This document shows, piece after piece, positions 24,501 through 37,208 of a stretch of DNA of 64,000 nt (position 1 is the stretch's first letter; every line of letters starts with the position of its first letter). Under the pieces are notes generated by a model that saw only the letters and a program-made list of their open reading frames with translations, ran no database searches and was not told the DNA's origin. The stretch spans positions 19,092,288-19,156,287 of the forward strand of contig NC_135246.1 in assembly GCF_947623445.1 (NCBI RefSeq), written 5' to 3'. The translations under genes were made by a program, and so were the position numbers. The DNA comes from Clavelina lepadiformis (taxonomy: Eukaryota; Chordata; Ascidiacea; Aplousobranchia; Clavelinidae).

Positions 24501-24760
24501 GCCATCTTATAAATCTTCCTGTAGTTTTTTTCTCTGACATGATCATTGGATACCAAACAACTTACTTTTAGATCTACCTCAGCCACACCCAGTGGTCGGA
24601 CTCCTGCGTGATTAAGCTAAGTTTCGTGAAAATCCACAACAAGCTGGTCGTCCTTCAAAACTGCCAGAAGGAATCAGCAACCAATCATGAGAACGGACAA
24701 TTGCAATTGTGCAAGCCAGTTAGTTTAACTATACACCCAAAGCCTGCCATAAGAGTTTGA
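15517..24760 (+). CDS. INTS4: Integrator complex subunit 4
   Basis: Twenty-three exons give about 980 residues (human 963): 15517-15588, 15893-16026, 16337-16521, 17467-17597, 17802-17966, 18196-18335, 18525-18618, 18823-18921, 19257-19428, 19680-19750, 20167-20256, 20391-20494, 20640-20729, 20940-21055, 21247-21383, 21743-21862, 22098-22238, 22419-22520, 22812-22933, 23154-23385 (or from 23136), 23835-23971, 24205-24304, 24572-24760. INTS4 is a HEAT-repeat scaffold of Integrator that, with INTS9/INTS11, forms the cleavage module for snRNA and other RNA polymerase II transcripts. Recognisable matches to human INTS4 are the N-terminus [66 protein letters not shown] and the ending IHPKPA. The start lies in a strong context (accaccATGG). 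Two introns carry hAT MITEs. Exon 15 begins after an unusual acaaag acceptor, chosen because it restores DDPSYIS. Confidence 0.95.
16760..17039. mobile_element. hAT MITE in INTS4 intron 3
   Basis: Termini cagtggttcccaaact and agtttgggaatcactg are inverted copies. The flanks acctataa and actataa suggest an 8-bp duplication that has since lost a base. The 280-bp body is non-coding, with gcggcacac near both ends. Confidence 0.75.
19847..20087. mobile_element. hAT MITE in INTS4 intron 10
   Basis: The left end ctgtggttctcaacctt and the right end (minus strand cagggtttctcaactgg) are the common hAT 'cagtggttctcaacc' type. Flanks ttatagag and ttaatgag match at six of eight bases. About 241 bp, non-coding. 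Confidence 0.7.
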
Positions 24761-24788
24761 TATGGCCGCACTTGTACGTCAGTTGTAT

Positions 24789-24794
24789 AATAAA
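24789..24794 (+). terminator. INTS4 poly(A) signal
   Basis: AATAAA lies 29 bases after the INTS4 stop codon, giving a very short 3' UTR. Confidence 0.6.
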
Positions 24795-24799
24795 TGACA

Positions 24800-27700
24800 A
24801 GTGGTTGATAACCACCAATCAGCAGTCGTCTTAGCGTGCATAATCATTTTTAGAGTTTTATTTCTCTCTTCTTGCTTGTCATTCTCCTTTTTTGTCGTGG
24901 TGTATTTAGTGATGCAATTAAGAACGCCTTAAACAGAAAAATGTCGGATTTCTGCAAAGTTACACTCCTGTGTTTCACCTGATTAGATATCCGTTTAGAC
25001 TAATGGCAGCATCGTGTACGTATCGATGGACTTGTTATTTTAACTTGGGTCTAATGCTAGCAAACGGAGCATTTAAAAATAACAGGTTGTGGGCAGATTG
25101 TAGCTAGAAATGGGCATGAAAATTGTTAAAATTTATAACTTTTGCCCACGGTAAATAGTTTGGATTTGAAAAGTTACAGCCCGAGATGATGATGCAGCGA
25201 TGTGACTCATCCTACGAAAATGAAATTTCCAGAAACTATTGAACATCTGAGCCCAGTCTTGATTAAGTTAGGGAGCGAAACCGTCCATTCCCACAGTAAA
25301 TGGTGAAAGAACAGACATGGCAAAATAATGGCCACAAGTTATTTCCGGTCAGGTGACAACGGTACTCAATGATGTCTGCTGTGTTATATATGTTAGGGTA
25401 ATTGTGTGGTCAGACAGAGAGATGTCTATCTGAATTAACTTAATGAAACCTTGATTTTTAGGAAAATTTTGCAATTTATGTACTGCTATTGCACGGACCG
25501 TCCCATGCTTAGACATTTTTCCATACCTCTGCGACTTACTGAAAAATCTTAATTTTACTATTCCAGTGTAGGTATATGTTGGGCTTTCAAAGTAACTGGC
25601 TCAAACTTGAGGAACAACTTTCCCAAAAGTAATGAACAGACAGATGCAGAATGTACATTGACACACAATGTGAGAGACAGCTGCACTTTTTTATTCAGTT
25701 TAAAAAGAATTATCGCCGACGTATCAAATATCCAAAATAATACAAGATGTAATAGCAAATTCAAGGTCATACAATTTTTGATGTACTATTAAGAAATGCA
25801 AAGTTGAAAATACTGAATGGCAGCGGCAAGCTTAGTTTATCTGACAATAATTATGGCTCTAATTTTTACAGAATAACTTTCCAAGAAATAGTACAATAAA
25901 TTTCTAATTTGATTTGTCAAAAACTTAATAAGAAAATAGAAGCCATAATTAAAATCGGCAAATAATTATTTAAGAAAAGCTTAATTTTTTTCTTGAAAAT
26001 AAAAAGAATCTTCAGCCAAATCCACGAAACAAAGCATGATTATCATTTTAGATGGTTTGAAACATTTTAAATTCTCACAAATGAATCTCCACAAGTCAAG
26101 TAATTAAAAGATAAGGCAGATACACTTAGAAACATAAAAATTCTTCATAACAACAAAACCAACCTGAACGCTTAATTTAGTTGTGTTGATGCAACCAAGA
26201 AAGAAAAGGCGAGAAAATTGTAAAGGTATCTCGTAACAAGACTCATGGAAGAAACATTGGCACATAACGTAAAAAGCAATAATAAGCGTTAAACACTGAA
26301 CTTTTGAAAGGAAATACCCGAGAAAAGTTTATCACACAAATCAATCAGATTTTAATGTTTAGTTTTAAGCAACAAAAACGCGTTATTTTATTCTTGTTTC
26401 TAAAACAAAAATTTAACATTTATCAAAAAATTGGGTCACCATTAAACATCCTGTGGTACGACAGAAAATGTTGCAAAACTAAAATGAAATTTCTTTCATT
26501 GCTGCTTTTACACCTTTAAAACGTATGGAATTTATTCAACAAACGCAAATGATAAAGAGTTTAAATATTAACTTGCAATAAAAATACCGACACTGAGCAG
26601 AATATTTTGCAGTATTTGAGTGGACATCGCCGGTAAAATAATGAAGGTTACAACAGTCTTAAGTGCTTGGACATCACGTATGCTTTTGACACTCGTAAAA
26701 TTTTACCTGTTTAGTTTTCATACAGAATAGCATTAGCTTGCACCAAAAATTGCACATAACCACGTAGAAAAAAATTTGTGTGGTAAAACTCTAAAAAACG
26801 GTGCAACATTTCCCTTTATAATTTTCTTTAAGTCAGAGGGATATGTAATTTTAATTTATCCTTTCTTTAAGTGACCACAGTGACAAAATTATACGTGTCA
26901 TGTTTTTTATTTATGAAAAGTAGTCATACAAACCCATCCCAGAAAAGTTTAACTCATCACATTCGTACAAAGTTCATCGCGAGACCTTTGTTTGAAAACG
27001 GGGATTTTTTCTTGAAGTTTTACCGCCTTAGATTACCCCTAGACGCTTAATCTTTGGCGTTCTTGTCCATGAAACCTAACCACCCCTAAATGGACAAGCC
27101 CCCCCCTCCAAAAAAAAAACAGCCACTGTAATAATCGTGCTGGGGGTCGCACACAGTGGTGTTGGTGTCGTCGTCATTACAACCTGCATGGACGACGAGG
27201 AAGTTGGAACATGGTTGACAAACGGTCGCATTCGACCTTGCATAGGCATGAAATAAAACCGCGTGTGCAACAATGCCCAACCTAAAAGGGTACTGCTATA
27301 CAAAACACAGTGTATGTTGTCTAAATTAAGCCTTTGATAAAAAGATCAAATTGAATGGAAGCCACGATTTACAAAGCTTAAACAACTTTTTAAGGAATTT
27401 GGATTTCTTCTTTCGCCAAATTGATGAATTTAAAAGTGGCTTATATAATAAGTTTTAAAAATGGAACCAAAAATTCGATTAATGTGTTGCTTAGTAAACA
27501 TAGGGTCATGTACGTTATCTAAATAACAACTTAATGTGAATTTTAACATTTGTAAAAACATACATATTATGGTACACAAAGACATGAGTGACTATTTTCT
27601 GTGAACGAGGTGCTGATTTAGTCAACAAAGTTATGTAATCTAGTGATGCAACAAGACGTTTGATTATTACTAAGTGGAACTACTGACAGCATTTCGTAGC

Positions 27701-29037
27701 TAAAATTTACAGAATAATTCTAATCTATTTCAGAAGACTTCAATATTATTCATATTGTACCTAAGAATCTTAACCTAAATTGGTTGGGAATCGTTTAAAA
27801 ATAATTTTCGTCAAAGGAGTGCATTTATGTGGTGAACAGACGTAACGACTTAAAACGAAAATCAAGAAATTATAAATGTACAAATTTACAAAACAATTGT
27901 TAACACAGCTTCCCACCCAATTATTTTCTCTGCTATTCCCCAACTATCTACAATTAAACCATAGACTTCACGGAATTCTGGTCCTAATACTTCTAATTAT
28001 CTGTACAGTCAATACATGTGATAGGTGTTATACGAAAAATTTCAGTAATCTACTCATAAAGCGCAAAGTATCTCGCTGACTGGGATATAATTTGCTTTGT
28101 CGCTTTCTTTGTGCTAGAATAGACATAAAAAACAAAACAAAATCCAAAAAATATCGGCAATATCATGGGTATCGCCAAAATCAATGTACAGGCAGGCACA
28201 TGAAATTATAAAAAAAAATCTTACATAATGCCCCCACTCTCAAGTAGGCATGTTTGTGTGTGGTACATTTGCCAAAACTGGAGTTTGTGTAGACGGGCGC
28301 CTACACAGACAGCCTGGGCAATTTAAGGAGCTTTTTAAAAGCACCGCAGCAAAAGTGCAAAAAACAAAAAGACTCCAGAGATTCTTTGCCTGATCGTGAA
28401 ACTTGGCAAAAAAAGACATTCTGACAAACAGACCAGGTCTCCAAAAACCAAACAAAAACTGGGAAAAGCATTTCGCATCACACTACGCGCTGCTTCACTA
28501 AACTGATATTGAAAAATTAAATATCTAAACAACAATTTCAACGAAGTCCGTCATAAATGAGTAGAAAAGTCATGACTTCACTGCGAGTACCTGAAAGAGT
28601 CATGAACTTGTGCGTAACTCTCGTCTGGAATAAATACAGACTTCAAAGGTTCCAACATTTTTGCAAAATTGTTGGCCTTTATAACTAACATACAGGATTG
28701 AAGACACATACGATGAGAGCGAAAACATCAAGCAAACAAAGCACACGGATTGAATGGCCTGATCAATGACTCGCCCTTTAACTGGCAGTATTAAGAGAAA
28801 GAACATGGTTTTGTATGTGCAGAAAAAAATCTCCTTTTTTAAAAATTCTGCAAAAATCCAAAGCCAGCGTCAATATGACAATCACCATACCGGCTAAATG
28901 TAATGCATGCTTAATACAAATGCACATTTGCAAATGATGACAGCTCTTACACATTGCTGCTGCCTATATACACTGCCTCACTACTTCAGCAGAATGAGAA
29001 ATAAAGCTGTAGCTGCTTAACAAAACCAACTTGGGGG
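24800..29037. other. Gene-poor stretch between INTS4 and DCP1
   Basis: AT-rich, with short frames only. Apart from the Cys-rich candidate exon at 27140-27281 (minus), I find no coherent splice structure. A + strand frame near 28243-28390 and a few minus-strand frames are open but resemble nothing I know. Confidence 0.5.
27140..27281 (-). CDS. Candidate Cys-rich (TNF-receptor-like?) exon
   Basis: After a good acceptor (ttttag, read on the minus strand) a frame encodes VLFHAYARSNATVCQPCSN, then LVVHAGCNDDDTNTTVCD. The CxxC, then C, then DTxxxVC spacing recalls a TNF-receptor cysteine repeat, and local base composition is richer in GC than its surroundings. A donor may lie at 27184 (g|gttgta); otherwise the frame stays open to a stop near 27088. 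No partner exons, signal peptide or membrane segment were found nearby, so this is a weak candidate for an isolated exon or fossil. Confidence 0.25.
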
Positions 29038-32000
29038 TCATTTCCATACTGGAAGCGGCGGTACGCCATTGGTACTGGTGCCGTCACCACGAGCGGCTTC
29101 CGTTCCAACAATGTAAGCTTTGTGAATTGAGTCCACAAAGGTCTGGTCAGTCTAATAATAAAACACCGATTTTAAACCACAACTATCTACGCAGATGAAC
29201 CAAATATGGGTTTTAGCATGAATGGTGTGTGATGATACTATTTTGGAAGTTATTTACATTTCAATTGTATTTCATTGAAGTAAAATAGTTGAAAGTGGGA
29301 TCTCAAAAATTAATTGCTTGTATTGATATTTTAAGCGATTGTACCGATTGATTAAAATGTGATTAAATTAAAATAATAATTCAAATTATAGTAAAAATAA
29401 GGCAGCTCAAATATAAATACAACATGGATTGATTATGATTTAATAGCCAACACAGTCCCAGTCTAAAAAGAAAGCTCTACCTGCAATAAATGGATCAGAA
29501 CTTTTGAAAGCTGTACTTTATCCAGAGACAGTTGTTCTTTGGTTGGCAGTAAACGTTGTCTTAGTTCCATAGTTTTTTGTGGCGTTGTTGTGGAATGTTC
29601 GAAATCTTCTGGAGATATCAAGGTTTTTGTGTTCGACGTAGACGGCTGCATTACACATAAATTGCATCACCACACATTGGAAATGTTTCATAACTCACAA
29701 CACTTTAGGAATTTTAGATAAACCAGTTGGTTAATTTACTGCATTAAAAGGCAACACTTTCAACAACAGAAAATACGAAAGCTATAAGATAAAATTCCAC
29801 GTTTTACAAACTTACTTTATTTTGTACCAGAGGAGAAGCAACTGTAGACAGAGACACAGTCGCTGTTATTGGAGTTGTATTGCTACCTGTATCAATAATC
29901 AACATCTTACAGTATTATTGGCAGTACAGTATTTAGAATAAGTACAGTAAATAGTAAATAGATTATTTCACAATAACTAGTAGTAGAAATGGGGAGCATT
30001 TGCGCCTGTGCACTATGTGCTCTATTGCACTATGTTAAATGAGATCTGCATAAAGTACAGATATCACCATAGATCCAATAGCAAAAAGGTGTTCAAACAA
30101 GGGCTGGGAAATTTTGGCCGGCTACTAGCCGCTAGTGGCTAAGAGACCTCAGCAACTAAAGACTTTGTTAGCCATTAGCCGATAACATACGTGTGGGAGA
30201 GAAATTGGGGCAATGTTCTTGGTAATCCATCGACTCACGGATATTTGCTGCTCTGTTGATAATTTTAATGCTTGAATACATCGTTTTCCTGATAAACTTT
30301 CTGGTCTAGCATGACATAAATTGTTAATACAAGCTTTAATCACATTTCTTAATAGTGAATAGCAGTTTTGACTGCGATTAATAATGTGCCATGATAAAAT
30401 TAGCAACCATGGCAGCTAATGGCTATGTTCCCAGCCCTAACTTGGACATAACTTCAAAAAAGTAGTTGACAAGGAATGACAATAAAGAGTGGCCAAATTG
30501 TAAATACGTATTGTATTTAGTTTAGTATACCGTCAGTAAGTATTTTTCAATGAGTGAAAAGATTGCGCAATAAAACTGCTGCTTACGAACACAAATTATG
30601 CTCACATGTGTCTGAAGTATTATTGCACTGCACGTTTCGAGGTCTGTTCCTCACAGGTTGTAGAGCGTGTGGAGACAACAACAGCATTTTCTCCCGGTCT
30701 TTCTTCGCAGTGCCATGTAGCGTGGCAGCAAGCTGTACTGGCTGCATGGCAGGTGGCATTCGATTCATGCCAGCAAGTCCACTTGCCACAGACATGCTTT
30801 TAACCAAGCCAGCAACATTAGGGTTCTCGTGCAGGGTCGCCATCAGTGGGGCGGGGAGCGACGATGCAAATGGGGCTTTCGTTGCTTCAATTTCATCAGT
30901 TAATATCTTTCTGGGGGGATCCCCACTATCAAGCATCGTCACTGTGCTTGGAATTGACTGGGAACGATGCAGTGTCTTTGGTGGTTTTGGCGGTAAGCCA
31001 CCACTAGATATGACAGTTTGGCTGAGCGCGGAGGCTTTATTGCTATTGCTCAGATTTTGTGAAAAGTTTGAAACAAACTGGGGCAGCGTGGCCAATTGAT
31101 TGTCAGGTTTTGCAACGGTCTTCGAGACGGGCGCAAAAAGCTTACTGAGGGCAGATTCCTCTGCAAGAGGCATTCGCGGTGAAGGCCCATTCCTTACCAA
31201 CCCTTCACTAGTGGAGTGGTATCGTGAGCGTCTTGAAGGCTTGCCCATTACGGGACTTTCTAGTTCTTCAACAGAAATAGCACCATTAACGATGTTCTTG
31301 TGTGCGTTATGAAACTGTTCGTTTGAGAACGACAGTGAGAGGGAACGCGCGGCATAACGTCTATTTCCCTGGTTCGAAGTATTAGTAGAATTGCGAGTGT
31401 TTTCGGTTTCTCTTCTTTCAAACATGTCTGCGGAGGACGGACGAGTACGGTTTTCAGGTTTTGCATTGGACTGACTGAACAACGATGCAACACTGACCTG
31501 GAAACACACATTATATCTAAATAGAAAGATTATTGGTAAAAGTAAAAACGGCATTTATACCCTGTGTATACCGTAAAGAGGTACATGAAGCATGTTATAC
31601 TTGAAGAAGTCCTGCTATTAACCAGCAAACAAAAGTAAAACATCTCAATAAAAAGAATTTTAGTAGGTGATTAAATTAGTTAAAGCTAAGAATAACACAA
31701 CGAAGTTGAAACTTTGCCCACCTTCCTTGAACTATCAAAGTTCACAAAATGGGGCTGTGCATTCTCATTGGCTGCAGCGTCGTTTCGTTTTGTAGGTTCT
31801 TCTTTATTAGTTTCGATAGAGTGGTCCTAAAATAAGATGTTTATGTCATGAGAGTTCACAGTGACTGAAAAATAGTGCCCGCCAGTTCACCAGAGAAAAC
31901 AGGAACTTTGGTCCAATGTTATTTTAATGAAATGCTGTAAAGCTGGATGTAATATCAAAACTCTTCAGCAGCTATAAATTATGCAATTATGATCATTCCT

Positions 32001-34588
32001 TAGCAAAATGACTAGAAATATTAGAACTGTAAACGTTATTTTTTTAGAAAATTTTTGCATATGTTCAATGTTTACAATTCAATGCAAATACTAATTGAAT
32101 CAGAAAAGAATAAACCAATACTTTAAGTTGTTATTTAGATCGAATTAGGCTAGAAATGAGTTGTCTGTCTGGATAATGCCAATTTTTAAAGCTTTATCTG
32201 TACCATGCCATGTTACGTGCACAGCATGAAGGGGGTGTATTAAGAGATATATTTACAGGAATGACTCTGGCAATTGTGACCATACAATTAAAGATAGAAA
32301 AAGCATAGCTTTTATGAAGCCGGTCTAAAAAGCACTACATTGTTCGATTGTGTCTGTTGGCAGGTCAAGCTTAGTTTGCCAGAGTTGGGCATCCAAAGTT
32401 TTTGAGGGCACCCATTTTTACAGAGCCAGTACACCCAGGGAAATTCACTCAGAAAAACAAAGGGTGTTTACTGCAAAATTAGTAGGCAACGCTGTTAGTA
32501 CGTCAATATTTGAGCATAATTTCACTTGTCCTCAGATCAACGCTGTTTTCTATTCTTATATTAAATAATTTTGTGTTCCTTTTAATTAATTCAATACGAC
32601 ACGATAAACTTAAAATGAGGTTTTAACACAAATATTTTTCTTATATAATTTGGTTCAGACCTACACGCTCCTTAACGTTTAAACTAGAGCAACTAAAGCA
32701 GAGCAGAGTTAATTCAGGCCTGTGTTTAACTGGAAGTGACCAGGCCTACTTCAGAGTATGTAGGACAAATGGCCTTTTCTTGGAGATTGTCAATTAGACT
32801 GCGAATAAGAAAAGTGAAAAGGTTGGTTTTAATTATTTAGGATTAAATTTGAAATTGGTTTACGTTGGTTTAGATTAGGTTTAGAATTAATGTCCACACG
32901 CTCATGCTATGTATCTAGGTTTACATGAAAATGCAAAAAATAGCTTCAAACAAGCGCTACGATAATAGACATAACTATGTTACATTTTTGCGTTGTAATC
33001 ACCTTACAGAAATTATCAATTACATTCAGCTCTAGACAGGTAAACCCCTTTTTACATATATAATTTTACAATTAAGTTAAGCAGCAGTTTGATAAATGCT
33101 TTTCTAAAATGAAATCTTATTATCATGCATTAACTGTAGTATTAATATATAATAGTGTATGATCTTATTAACATTACTTCACTTGTTCACAAAGTCTTAA
33201 CTTATTGCTATTATTACTCTTGTCCTAATTGACCTACCTTATCATAACGATCCTTGGCTTTAAATAGCAAGTCCATAATATTGACAGGTTGGTTTGGGCC
33301 ATTTGTAGTTGCGGACGTTTGAATCTTTTCGTCCGGAGCAACCTGGATCAATTCTTCATCGATGGCGGTTTCCGATATGGACGAGGTACTGCTGCTGCCA
33401 CCTGTTGAATTTGGTGATGGCACAACGAGGTCGTTCTTCACTGCCAGTTGCTTGTTGGGTGCGGAAGGTTTTTCCCCTTTGCAGAGACTGGGAAAAAGTG
33501 TCACATAGAACATTAACCTTAACGATAAATCTTTCATGCTCACGCCGCTTCTCATCTGGGTTTTGGCAGCAGAAAACTGCTTTCAGCGATATACAATGTT
33601 TGTATATTATGACGACAATGGACTTGTAAGCATGAAGTAAAAATGTAGAGCACCATACCTTATATACATAGAGCCTATTGTGTGAAGCTTTTTTATCAGG
33701 TTTTTCACACAGCGTTTGATAATGTTTGTTTTTTTTATTGTTATCAACCAAGTTTTTGGTAATAATGTTGCAACACTTTGATTACATAAAAAACAAATAT
33801 ATCAAGTTGTTATTGCTTACTTAATTAGAAGTTTCCCAATCCGAGTGCAGTCATACATGTCATAGAACCATAAACCGTAAATCATTACTGTAAATAAAAA
33901 AAATACAAGCAATCAGATGTTTGGAAAGCTAATTTATATAATCGACTTCGGCAAGTGAACCAACATTTAGCATTTCTGTAAAGCAAGAAAGGATCTTGGT
34001 TTTGGAACTCCAGGTCGGCAGTGAGAGCCTCAGTCAGGTTTTCCATGCTCAGTTGGTTCATGATTGTGAAGCCAGTGGTGGGAGGAGCAATACTGTGAAA
34101 TCATGAGATTTTACAGATCAATGAACCTGACATGTACTAACTGCACAACTAATATACCGCTAGGCTAAGAAAAATAGGATCAAAAAGTGTAAACAAGGAT
34201 AAAAAGCTATACATTAACGGAATAGTTTGGCTTACCGTGAATATACAAATAATGTTCCCTCCATTTCGGTTTTTTCCTTCAAAAAATTCAGTAATTTTTT
34301 TACAAACTCTAATTCAAATTTCGTGATATAAATTACAAATGTAAATTGTCAAAGTAGCCCCTGTGGCATATTGTTAAAGTAGAAAGTTTATTATAGTAAA
34401 ATTAGCGTCCTTAACTCAAAATAGGTGTTAAAATAGGTGAACTGATACAGACAACATACCCATTCTCCACTTCCATGATTAAAAGTATAAACGGCGACTT
34501 GAGTTGCAGAATCTAAAATGTTTGAAATGTATGGGTCTTGACGCTGAAGTGCAGTCAAATTAATGCGCGTTTCGGCTTCAGACGCCAT
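29038..34588 (-). CDS. DCP1: mRNA-decapping enzyme 1 (DCP1)
   Basis: Ten exons give 653 residues: 34588-34460, 34276-34236, 34092-33965, 33887-33821, 33487-33238, 31826-31722, 31497-30606, 29886-29816, 29645-29481, 29151-29038. DCP1 activates DCP2 for 5' cap removal in cytoplasmic P-bodies. Exons 1-4 encode the EVH1-like domain: LTALQRQDPYISNILD, TEMEGTLFVYSR, TGFTIMNQLSMENL, DPFLLYRN, MIYGLWFYDMYDCTRIGKLL. Exon 5 ends with a conserved helix VNIMDLLFKAKDRYDK. Exon 7 is a long Ser/Pro-rich linker with LLLSPHALQP. Exons 9-10 hold the C-terminal trimerisation helices (KVQLSKVLIHLLQ, then TFVDSIHKAYIVG). The frame also has an ATG four codons upstream (34600). The exon 7 donor (t|gtgagc) was chosen because it alone joins exon 8 in frame. 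Confidence 0.92.
30099..30439. mobile_element. Old hAT-like element in DCP1 intron 7
   Basis: agggctgggaa at the left and ttcccagccct at the right are inverted ends. An obvious 8-bp duplication is not visible, so it is probably old. The minus strand has an 85-codon frame including SVSRWITKNIAPISLP, reminiscent of hAT transposases, which suggests it is a cut-down coding element rather than a pure MITE. Confidence 0.55.
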
Positions 34589-34600
34589 TATTGCAACCAT

Positions 34601-37208
34601 TTCACACTTGTATACAAAATATTTGAATCACGAGCGATAACGCAATCATATACACAATACACTGTAAAAAGAAACATTTAATGATCGAATGAAGGCAAAT
34701 TTTTAGACTAGGATAGCTTAAGTTACAGTCCTCTCGTAGGATAGCTTAAGTTACAGTCTTCTCATAGCACAGTCCTCTACAATCCACAGCTTACCAGCAA
34801 GATCCTAAACTTCAACTAAAACCAAAATGATTAATAACGTGACACTTTTGAGGTAAGACGCCACGTCACAAAAAAATTGCATGACAAAGCGTAAGTTGAT
34901 TATGAAATTGACACAGAAAAGGAAAGCAAGAAAGAGAAGTAGAAGATTACGGATAGAATCAGGTTTTTAGGATAACTACATTTTCTCAGGTACCATATCA
35001 TAACATAAATTTTATGTGACATTTGCTGATAAATTTTATCTGCAGCATTGAGTAAGTTAACGTATCGACTTCTCGTATTGTTTTTAGACGCCACCTTGCA
35101 TTTTTCATAGCCAAATTTCGTTTGGTGACAATCAGGAATGCGTATGCTAAAGCTAACATAAGTTTTTTTAATAAACTGTGTGATAAAGACTCATTCTAAA
35201 ACTTTAAAGTAAAAATTCTGAGGATTTGTTTAGGAGCAAATCGTTGGGAGTTGGTAAGGTTGTATGGTTTGATGATCTTTATCAAAGAATCGAGGAAAGT
35301 CTTTCCCAGACTTAAACCCGGGAATGATTGTTTATTACTTGAGCCCCGGCTACCGAGCTATAGCCTTTGTGCAAATTCTGATTGTTACAATTTTTTATTT
35401 TGGTTTTTAAATTTTTATGTCGCATTGCTCGAATTTAGAATTGTCCACTGAACAAGAGCAAATGCAGTTACTGGTTTGCCAAAGTGCATTACAGCGGCAG
35501 CGTCATTGGGAGAATACGGAACACGAGCGGCATTGTTGCAAAGTCAGTTCTAGAACCACTCGACTACCGAGCTACCATTTAAGATTCTGCAAACACTAGA
35601 GCCAAGGCAACAGAAAACATATTTTAAATTGTTACAGCACAAACATTCATGTTTTGCTATTGGTGTGTGATAATATTATGAATTAATGTAATATAAGATT
35701 GTGTACGACATAGAATTCTCATCTATCGAATCAGCGAAGCATAACACTGCGTGACGTAATCGATTGCTTCCCTGTTATTGTGCGTGCAGTACGAGTTATC
35801 ACTTATCAGTCTCTTCTTGCTATTACGTTCAACGCCGCAACATGTCTTTATGCTGTTGCTGTGACAATGTTTTATCTTGATGTATTCGTTCAAAGAAGCT
35901 TCAATATAATCAGAATATACATTTGTCGAGGTGAACAATTAATTCTAAGATTAAGAAAAGCAGACAACGACCTTGAGGCTCATTTACATCGAGGACATTA
36001 AACAATTCAACAGACAAACGTTGTAGTGATTTGGTCGCCCTTACAGGCTAAGGAACGATAAACAACCACTTCATTACAGGTGTTTTGCGTGTAAAGATTT
36101 ATCATAAAGTGCTTTTCCATCTCTAACATGTTACCATGAATGTTATAACACCTTATAGGCTTAGACTCTTAGAGCTTAGATATCGCGTTATCAATATAGG
36201 CGACATTCAGACGTAGGCTACAATGCCTCAATATACGATTGAGTTAGGCCCAACGTGGAAAACGATGTTAGATTAAAAATAAAACTGATAAAATATTTTA
36301 ACTTCGGCTAAACTAAACTAAACGAGACATAAGAGCTTTTTCGGGTAACTAAGAGCAACGCTATGACAACTTTATTTTTGCGCATTGTAAATACTTTTTA
36401 TGTTTTGCAAAGGAAAGCTGTGAGATGGCTGCCAATCCCCATACGTCTGATATCACAACATGTTTTTGAAGCAGCCAAATTTGGTCATTGCCCTGTAAGT
36501 TTTTTTATGACTGACAATAATTACAGTATAACGCGTTTATAAGCCTACCCCGAAGATTTAGGTTAACATTGGTCGTGCTTTTTGCCATGAATTAATTAGT
36601 TAGCCTACTCACTGCTGCAAATTAACTGAAAAGTCACACATAAGACATATTTGGATTTTATTGACAACAATTGTAGTCTACACAAACTCTTTAGTAAATT
36701 GGTGCTTTTAGAACACTCTAAACATTGGTATGATATACATTGGAACATTCAAAAAAAAAGGACATAGAAGAACAACAATGAACTATTAAGAAATAGACCT
36801 TCTTTCAAATATCCAAATTTGCTAAAACAGGTTTTCCAATCTCATTGGCCGACCCATCCTTTTCTTTTGCGAGTTTTTGTATATTATTATCGTGCAGATG
36901 GTGGCTCTAAATGAAGATTTTTATTTCACAAACGTTCGTAATGATTAAAAAATAACAACTACTGGTTTGTCAAAACGGAAAATTTGGACAAGACTGGCAC
37001 AGTCAATCAACAAAACCTGAGTTCAGTTATGCTTTCAATTAAGTCTGCTATGTTGAGCAGTGGTATACAAAAAATACTTTTGTAAAAAATCTGTAAAAAA
37101 TTCTGTAAATTTTTGTAAGCTTACTAGCACAATTTTTCTTATTCACACATAATTTATCTCCATTGGATCCTCAACGTTTAATAGAACATCCATACGTTTG
37201 ACAAATTG
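34601..37208. other. Spacer between the two DCP1 genes
   Basis: Contains a 28-bp tandem duplication (about 34710-34765, unit aggatagcttaagttacag...), decayed SINE-like sequence with ctaccgagcta motifs (about 35300-35580) and one open first-exon candidate at 36362-36498 (+). The rest is AT-rich without supported features. Confidence 0.5.
36362..36498 (+). CDS. Candidate first exon of an unrecognised gene
   Basis: An ATG opens a 45-codon stretch ending at a good donor (cct|gtaagt). It contains RKAVRWLPIPIRLISQHVFE, then AAKFGHCP, basic and amphipathic like a mitochondrial or membrane N-terminus. Alternatively the coding part could start after ttttgcaaag. No following exon was identified downstream, and I do not recognise the protein. 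Confidence 0.25.

Noticed and set aside
28243-28390. Open + strand stretch (FVC GTFAKTGVCVDG and on)
   Set aside because: No splice context or family resemblance; AT-rich surroundings make chance frames likely.
30554-31099. 181-codon + strand frame
   Set aside because: It is antisense to DCP1 exon 7, whose frame is family-consistent.
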